From Ianthella basta (Eukaryota > Porifera > Demospongiae > Verongiida > Ianthellidae), in assembly GCA_964019415.1 (NCBI GenBank), contig OZ025873.1, positions 4,192,776 to 4,256,775 of the forward strand: a stretch of DNA of 64,000 nucleotides, read 5' to 3'. A program made the position numbers and the translations under genes. How positions within the stretch are numbered: the stretch's first letter is position 1; each line of letters begins with the position of its first letter. Below the pieces are notes generated by a model. That model did not search any database. It was not told where the DNA came from and worked only from the letters and a program-made list of their open reading frames with translations. This document shows, piece by piece, positions 59,201-64,000 of this stretch.

Positions 59201-62200
59201 CAGAAGGGGCCTGGACATTTGTAAAGTGACTTGAAGAATTGTTGTAAGGATAATTATTGGAACTGGTCATCATGTGAGCATGTTTGCTGATAAACACACA
59301 CTATACACACATGTGGATTGGTCAAAATATGCTTCAGATTTTGGCGGATTAAAATAATCAAAACAGCTTCCTTTCTGGTACGTATTCTGCAGACTGAAAT
59401 TCTAGGTCAAATCATGCACAGTACAAGGTCCTCAGTTTTTGTGTCATTGAAGTGGATCCTAACAGTTGCGTATAAGGCTTCCCTGTGGACATTATGCACT
59501 GTTCATTCAGAATCAGTAGTGATGTTTGTACTCACTCGAAGTTCAATTGGTACTTATTTTCACTCAGAACATTTCTTTACAACAAGTACGCATTTTCTTT
59601 CACTTACATACATTTTGTAATACCCTTTATGTTACAGTAGAACCCCACTTTGTGAACACCTCTGAAAAGCAGACACCACAATTTTGCAGACACTATTTGA
59701 AGTCCCAATGATTGGTCCTATTCTAGCAATCTAAACTTCCCCTTGAAATGTGGACACCCCATTAATCCGTATTGCAGACTGCAGCTGGTGCACCGGCCTA
59801 TATGTGCAACACTGTATGAATCTCACCTGATAATCCAATCATTGATCAGCTGCCAGAAAATGGCCGCTCCCTGTTTTGCACCCCTACCTCAGACAAGTAA
59901 CAGAAACAGCACAGAAATTGCAGAGTGCCGCAATGTTCTAAAGTATCTGAAGCAGGGGAAAGCTCATGTGTGCAGCTACCCTTTATAGTCGTCCTCATAG
60001 TAGCATGTGTGTTGAGTACTCGTGCAAACTGCTTCCACCTTTATGAATTCATCTGATTATGATACTGTTCACATGCACTACGTGTCTGTTTTGTATATGG
60101 GCATATACACTGTATGTGAAATGGAACACCCCTGTAATCAGAACACCCTTCTTGTTCCAAAAGGTGTCTGCATTATAGGGGCTCCACTGTATTCGTACTT
60201 TTGCCATAATTCTGTTGCTGATATGCTGTAATGTCTGCAGCTGCTGGTGACTGATGCTTCGGCCTCATCACTGAAGACAATTAGCAATCTGGTCACTGCA
60301 TTTAGGAGGATCACCCAACTTGTAATGGATGGTTCTCTGATGGCAGAACTGGAGGAGATCTTGGACAGACTAAGAAGGTGTGGGCTCAATATGTGCACAC
60401 TGCCTGGACCATGTCCTAACTCTTTCATAGGATGGCTGCAAATCACAGTTGTTGCAAAGTTTTGCTATCAGCAGCATGGGCACTGTGCGTACTGGTCTTT
60501 GTATCATGCCATACTTTAGGATTACTCACTCCGTAGTAGAATAATTACCCTTTGACTCTGTACTCCTTGCACATTTTAGGCTGTGCGTACTCGATGAGGT
60601 CCTGAGAGAACCAAATTGCCAAAACCAGAAGATTCTCTTGAGCAGTGGTTTGTATAGCTACACATGTCAATGCTACAGTTAATATGTAATGTAGTCATTA
60701 CCTCTTACATCTTTGCAACATATTGTCTCGCACCCACCCATGCATCCAGTATACGTACAATTCCTCACACAAACTTGTTCATGTTTCCACAGGCTCTTTT
60801 TGTTTTCTCTGTGTAGGAATTATGAGTGATGTGCTGAACCTTCTTCTGCACCGACTGCCAGGCAGCAGCTTTGTAAGGACATCACCTGATTACCAGCAGA
60901 AGGGAAAATTGGATGAAGAACAAGCCAAAGAGAAATTTTATCAGAAGGCTTATCAGTTTCTGGCTGCTTTTGCTCAGTTAGTTCCAGAATATGCTTTCAT
61001 GGGAACTTACATAGCTACATAATTGTGTGTGATTAATATTAGTAGGCATACTGTATGCCCCCAAGTATTGTAATCCTGTTGTCATAGCAACAGACTGTGC
61101 TTTGGTGAGTTGAAATGGTAATTCAAGGTTGGTAGTATCTGATTTCACCAATCGAGAGTTGTAGAATCAGTTGAAATGTTATTGTTAAATACATACATAA
61201 TACCTCCCTCTAAAGCCATTCTCCACCATAGTCCATGCATCAATCTGTGATATTTGATTGGGCATAGCAGTACATTGTAATCCCTTGCCCAATGCTGACA
61301 TAAGTACTGTATTCTGTGTGTAAAATTGGCCATATGACATTAGCCATAATGAAATCTAACGAGTGAAAGCATAACCTGTCCTAAGCCAAGGCGTGGATTA
61401 CGTTGCTGTTATTTATTGTTGTATTGCTCAATTTGTTCCTTCATTATATATATATATTTTTTTTTTCTATGGATATAATTATATATATATATATATATAA
61501 TATTATATAAGTGAAAATTACATCATGTTGATTAATATAGCTACTGGCACACGCATGTGCGTGTGCATCCATGCAAGGAAAACAGTCAATAATATGAGAA
61601 GTCATAGACATTGTCATTGTCAGTTCTCATGCACGTCCCCATCACAGCAGCCGTGCATGAGAACTGACAATGACATCATTATATATTGTGTAGCCTGTAC
61701 TGTCACATTATGCATAAGTCATTTCCTTTTTAGTGGCCACCGTCCGGTACAGGAGAGGCTGTTTGCACAGGTTGATGCATTATTGGATGCACAGTTTGGC
61801 ATTCAGGACATGGCACTAGTCATCAGTGAAGTAAGCACAGAGCTGATAGTGGCAATCAATGGAAACTGCTGCTTCCTTGAACTTGCCAGTGCTATATGCT
61901 CTCATGTTTGCATGTCACTCGTAATGAATGTAGATTTGACAAGAATATGTCCTTGCTGAAACCCTGCCAAGTGGTGTGGACATTGTGGAACTGTGCTAAA
62001 TAGCAATGTGTACCAAGTACTGTGCTCCTCCTTTCAGGTGTACAGGACAGCTTTTAGTTTGTAGCACTTTGTTGAGTGTGAATGTGTTTAACACTTTACA
62101 AGTTACTATTAAAGCAAAGATATGGTGTCCTGCAATGACTGTAAAATCTCTAGTGTCTTTTGATAGCTATAGTTTTAGTGAACATGATCTTGTGTGCAGC

Positions 62201-64000
62201 ACTAAATTTAATCATTATTCCTAGGAAACAATATCATTGTTTCACATTCTCAAACGCAAGGGTTGTATGGGGACTACACATCCGTGTAGCTGCATGCATG
62301 CAGCGTCATACACAAAGCGATTAAGAGCTTGCAAACTAATTTTGCGTAGCTGTGACCCGATGTACAATGAATAATTACATTATACATCCACTTTATTATT
62401 ATGATCGTTATGTTAATGCTGAAGCGGTGAAAGCTAGTTCCTGATTTGTCTGCTCTGGCACAATTGCAGTTTAGAATGCTCTTGCCTATATTTGCTCTCA
62501 GGTCTTCACAAACTACCATGAGTTGTGTGTGAAGTTAAAGGAGTCTCAGGTGGAGCAGGTGTTTCACCTCATCAAAAAGTGCAAACAGTCGGAACAAACT
62601 GCACTGCTGCAGGCACTCAAGTCTATGACAATCACTAGAGTGAGTGTGTAGGTTATATGTATGTACGTAAGTAGTGATCAACTTGAAGACTTCTGAGGGG
62701 CAAGTCATTGTGCATTGTTAATTCAGTGAGTGACAGTGGTTGTCACTATACCAATATCATTATCACTGATATATGATATATGAGGACCACTAGATTGGGG
62801 TTGAAACGTTTGATTTGACTTGTACACCAGTCCCTCCTTTTGATCAGCTAGAGCTGTTCTCAGAAGTTAATGATACAATGTCATGTGGTAATGTAACTGC
62901 TGTAGTTACAATTTATATTATGATAGGGAATAGGAGATAGTGTGGAAGCAAAAGGAAACCCAACACAACACAAATGTCTGCTTGCTATGTACAAATGGTA
63001 CTGCTGAGGCAGTACGTGCTGCACTACCCATTGCAAAGTATTCCTGAGTGCTGCTTGTATGCTACATGCAGGTGGAAAGTATTGACTTGCCAGTGAAGAG
63101 GAACCAAGACCTTGTCATGAAGTACTTCAGTCGCAACAGAGAGTTCTTCACTGATGTCCTGGGGAAAGATGCAATGGACTTTGAGAAGGGGTATGTGTGA
63201 ATGACATAATTGCTAACATTAGATACATCTGCATGCTTTTGCTTTGTACATATTGATTATATGCAGTTGATGCACACAATTTCTTGTTCCTGTATTCTAT
63301 GTGCCATCCCTACATCTTTACTTTTGTAGGTAGTTTGCATTGTTCTTCATGTGCTGTTTGACCATTCAAGGAATATAATAATAGTGCTATTGGGAAGTTT
63401 CCCCTTCAGGCATATCCTGTTCTGATGTATGCAATGTACAACATCCCCACATTGACCCTTGATTTGGATGTGTTTTAGTTGAACACTTTGATTGTGCCTA
63501 CTTTCATGTGCATGTGTGTCCTGCCGTATGTTTCTGCTCTTACACCGCAGCTACCAATTATATATATAGGTAGCTAGTGCTTAGAGTGCTAGGCAGCCCC
63601 ATGAAGTTTCAATGGGAATTTTATGAACTTCAGATCTCCATTGGTGGCTTGTTTGGCTTTTAAATTCTAGGCTGCACACTGTCACAGCATCAGCGGACGA
63701 TGACCCACGCTTGCTAGTGCTGCTGAGTGTGGTAGACCTGTTGGCAGCCTGCAGCAAAGGGAGGAATGTGTTTGTTCAATCCATTTGTCAGACCATTCTT
63801 ACTTCTGATGAACTTCTGAAGGTATGTACAGTATGTATGTACAATACACGGTGTGTTAATACTTTGTTTCACAATTCATTGCATTTCTATATTGGACATA
63901 CATTCATTTGAATGTTATCTGCAGAAGTTAGCATGCAGACACTATGCTTATTAATGACTGCGTCTGTTTTTGATCAGTTGCTGTGTAGTGACCAGATTGC
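28109..64000 (+). CDS. ITPR: Inositol 1,4,5-trisphosphate receptor, N-terminal 43 exons (partial)
   Basis: Exons: 28109-28296, 33994-34073, 34147-34250, 34368-34454, 36196-36273, 36505-36585, 40859-40965, 41182-41275, 41401-41500, 41688-41789, 42136-42381, 42733-42851, 43093-43167, 43401-43481, 45062-45123, 45204-45228, 46458-46565, 48317-48372, 48453-48525, 48625-48694, 48858-48895, 50141-50260, 51140-51223, 51306-51341, 51788-51884, 52004-52050, 52201-52383, 53355-53475, 54395-54491, 54588-54642, 54926-54955, 55987-56139, 57000-57064, 57601-57721, 58025-58132, 60241-60377, 60580-60647, 60817-60976, 61734-61830, 62502-62639, 63072-63190, 63671-63821 and 63978 onward. Phases join throughout, giving about 1,394 codons. 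This is the ER calcium-release channel gated by IP3. Family matches: LRLGDVVMLYAQ, VVFGLKIQLQHVFTGKYLCV, GSVVRLFHREM, FRLVPV, RIYHLHTDSWLHGT, FFDYLGVLC, QLDLFAKLA and LLVLLSVVDLLAACSKGRNV. Pore region not in window. The acceptor at 46458 is the least certain (46448 is possible). Weaker stretches (54926-57721) could hide a missed exon. Confidence 0.9.
28577..28680. mobile_element. 104-bp near-perfect palindrome (foldback MITE)
   Basis: AGTCTCGCGTAGCCAGACCG at the left pairs with CGATCTGGCTACGCGAGACT at the right, and pairing continues through GCTTTCTCCCCTCC/GGAGGGGAGAAAGC to a centre at AAAATGACGTCATTTT. It lies in ITPR intron 1, about 280 bp past exon 1. The arms are almost mismatch-free, which suggests recent insertion or hairpin-mediated correction. 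Confidence 0.85.
28681..29999. other. ITPR intron 1, left part
   Basis: No ITPR exon found. At 29715-29960 the plus strand reads as a broken frame (NEIEAMYHRSAMRVIGVVND, later EKLRKENWKVN) that may be a decayed retroelement fragment, but no motif confirms this. Otherwise it is simple intron DNA. Confidence 0.35.
30040..33490 (-). mobile_element. Nearly full-length LINE (non-LTR retrotransposon), frameshifted
   Basis: Minus-strand frames run in order. Around 33060-33185 is a PHD-like zinc motif (CTIC, CCDVC, then THARCC). Frame 32811-33086 ends in FCHLNAQCLRNKMDEL, the start of an AP endonuclease. Frame 32240-32776 continues it with GGGVVVYVPE, LMGDLNIN and the late SDH motif. Then 31953-32243 and 31555-31863 (linker), 31256-31588 (RT with KEANVTPVPKTG and NNYRPISV), 30893-31099 (FADDTAIYSAD, catalytic Asp pair) and 30211-30921 (C-terminal part with VRYLGVEIDRNLTW). 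The several shifts, and a stop where the PHD Trp is expected, show it is inactive. The arrangement fits the CR1/L2/Jockey group; exact clade not assigned. It is antisense to the host gene, in intron 1. Confidence 0.85.
34932..35925. mobile_element. Penelope-like element (GIY-YIG), arranged as a large inverted repeat
   Basis: Minus strand 35077-35592 encodes a GIY-YIG endonuclease domain: VVYQVPCSCGETYIGETLRR followed by an EH motif, close to the C-terminal endonuclease of classical Penelope-like retroelements. Its 3' terminal region (34932-35076, minus) is repeated in the opposite orientation at 35600-35925, including part of the coding end, so arms of about 325 bp face each other across a spacer of about 345 bp. 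No reverse transcriptase remains. It lies in ITPR intron 4. Inverted and tandem partial copies are a known feature of this element class. Confidence 0.85.
35824..35853 (+). ncRNA. Hammerhead-ribozyme-like core in the Penelope-like element
   Basis: CTGAAGA at 35824-35830, stem II GACCAG/CTGGTC at 35832-35837 and 35843-35848 with loop AGCAT, then GAAAC at 35849-35853. The order and invariant bases fit the hammerhead catalytic core (CUGANGA, stem II, GAAA). In the opposing arm at 34994-35025 the GAAA has become AAAA, so that copy should be dead. Stem III and the UH cleavage site were not located by eye, so activity is unproven. Confidence 0.5.
36763..40135 (+). mobile_element. Hairpin-ended repeat family, copy B, with internal tandem duplication
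   Basis: Left hairpin at 36763-36828 (as copy A but with an 8-bp insertion at the apex, GCACCGGGGCGCCCC). 36763-37707 matches 25601-26540. Then two tandem units of about 1.27 kb, 37521-38786 and 38787-40064, each start CTAGCGGACAGACCTGCCC and end CTCTTTATATATATAG. The right end has ATGAAGCCATACGAATACC and the terminal GGGGCGCC/GGCGCCCC hairpin to 40135. Each tandem unit itself holds two copies of the GTATGCCAGCTGGTCGG module and C-rich spacers. It occupies most of ITPR intron 6. Frames of 100-200 codons occur only because the repeats are GC-rich; they carry no recognisable domain. Confidence 0.75.
40136..40858. other. Right end of ITPR intron 6
   Basis: No repeat or exon recognised between the end of repeat copy B and the acceptor at 40858. 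A minus-strand open frame near 40160-40330 has no family resemblance. Confidence 0.4.
43482..45061. other. ITPR intron 14, possible decayed retroelement
   Basis: Plus-strand protein-like fragments appear at 43700-43960 (for example IVIGQFHYHSSGEGSPETYI) and 44500-44690 (a Cys-rich frame with YYILTCQGPLTTRHYL, similar in style to LINE C-terminal zinc motifs). They are interrupted by stops and are unlikely to be ITPR exons, because exons 14 and 15 already join in phase. No confident element is named. Confidence 0.35.
46566..48316. other. ITPR intron 17
   Basis: About 1.75 kb with no recognised exon, repeat or RNA. The flanking exons join in frame (phase 0). Confidence 0.45.
48896..50140. other. 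ITPR intron 21
   Basis: About 1.25 kb without recognised coding or repeat structure. A short divergent segment of the receptor could be missing here, but the flanking exons join in phase 0. Confidence 0.45.
50707..50858 (-). mobile_element. Foldback SINE-like element with tRNA-type B-box
   Basis: GTCTAATGGAAGTCACA at the left and its counterpart ending TGTGACTTCCATTAGAC at the right form imperfect arms of about 50 bp. Between them the minus strand reads GCTGGGTAGGGCATAAGTTG, then GGTTCGATGCTGG, resembling the A- and B-box promoter elements of a tRNA gene. A related left arm occurs at 30000-30039, and a related core at 33488-33550 either side of the LINE in intron 1. It is not a functional tRNA, since no cloverleaf could be drawn. 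Confidence 0.5.
53127..53210. repeat. (CA)n microsatellite
   Basis: Pure CA repeat of about 84 bases in an ITPR intron, about 145 bp before the next exon. Confidence 0.97.
54042..54190. mobile_element. Degraded arm of the 262-bp palindromic MITE
   Basis: TTTCTACAAAAATAGCAAGG, then ATGTAGGGGTGGCA and ACAGAAACACGTGAATGCTG follow the left arm of the MITE at 24950 with about 10-15% difference. The second arm is mostly lost. Confidence 0.75.
58144..58259. mobile_element. Long nested hairpin in ITPR intron 35
   Basis: TTATAACAC, AGGGATGTC and CTGATTTATAAGCAC on the left pair with GTGCTTATAAATCAG, GACATCCC and GTGTTATAA on the right. The apex holds a second GC hairpin (GGGCGC/GCGCCC). It begins only 11 bp after the splice donor of exon 58025-58132. 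The following 58260-58900 is GC-rich and unlike the flanking intron, so the hairpin may be the left end of a larger insert similar in design to the hairpin-ended family. Confidence 0.65.
58260..60240. other. ITPR intron 35, possible insert and short tandem repeats
   Basis: 58260-58900 is GC-richer than its surroundings and may be transposon-derived. At 58984-59075 there are two copies of GTGAACCCGATTAGATATT followed by three imperfect copies of CTCC(T/A)ATAAGATATAATCGCT. No receptor exon is seen. Confidence 0.4.
61450..61512. repeat. (TA)n-rich tract
   Basis: Alternating TA runs around a poly-T segment in an ITPR intron. Confidence 0.85.
61611..61675. repeat. Inverted repeat with 24-bp arms
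   Basis: TGTCATTGTCAGTTCTCATG on the left is reverse complemented as CATGAGAACTGACAATGACA on the right, with a 16-bp loop. It lies about 60 bp upstream of the acceptor of exon 61734-61830 and would form a strong stem in the pre-mRNA. Confidence 0.85.

Overview
The window is nuclear DNA of a metazoan. Genes are split into many short exons (25-507 bp) with GT/AG introns. All three recognised genes encode signalling proteins that are animal-like or holozoan-like: an MRCK-type kinase, a tandem-domain receptor tyrosine phosphatase, and an inositol 1,4,5-trisphosphate receptor. The density of foldback repeats, the short introns and the divergent receptor sequence point to an early-branching animal, most likely a sponge. 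That placement is inference; no taxon-diagnostic locus is present.

Layout. (1) 1-3618, minus strand: the first three coding exons of an MRCK/DMPK-family Ser/Thr kinase; the rest lies outside the left edge. (2) 3619-8301: intergenic DNA with a 170-bp tandem duplication, microsatellites, foldback repeats, a LINE 3' end, and some coding-like exons of an unrecognised gene. (3) 8302-17323, plus strand: a complete 26-exon receptor protein tyrosine phosphatase of 1,190 codons: signal peptide, one Ig domain, several FN3 domains, one membrane pass, a D1 domain with intact catalytic motifs and a degenerate D2. Every splice phase agrees. (4) 17324-28108: repeat-rich intergenic DNA with a decayed LINE joined to a Penelope-like element end, two copies of a roughly 470-bp direct repeat, a 262-bp near-perfect palindromic MITE, and two copies of a hairpin-ended repeat family. 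(5) 28109 to the right edge, plus strand: 43 exons (about 1,394 codons) of an IP3 receptor, covering the suppressor domain, IP3-binding core and part of the modulatory domain. The channel pore is outside the window. Its introns hold a nearly full-length LINE (intron 1), a Penelope-like element arranged as a large inverted repeat (intron 4), the largest copy of the hairpin-ended family with an internal 1.27-kb tandem duplication (intron 6), and several smaller foldbacks.

The three genes act in signalling (Cdc42-linked cytoskeletal kinase, cell-surface phosphatase, ER calcium release), but nothing in the sequence suggests co-regulation. The most novel-looking material is the hairpin-ended repeat family (copies at 19774, 25601 and 36763), the inverted Penelope-like element carrying hammerhead-ribozyme-like cores, and an IP3 receptor in which several residues that align with IP3-contact positions differ from the vertebrate pattern. 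Exon calls come from reading splice sites by eye and checking that phase is conserved and that the translation aligns with remembered family members. No database search was run.
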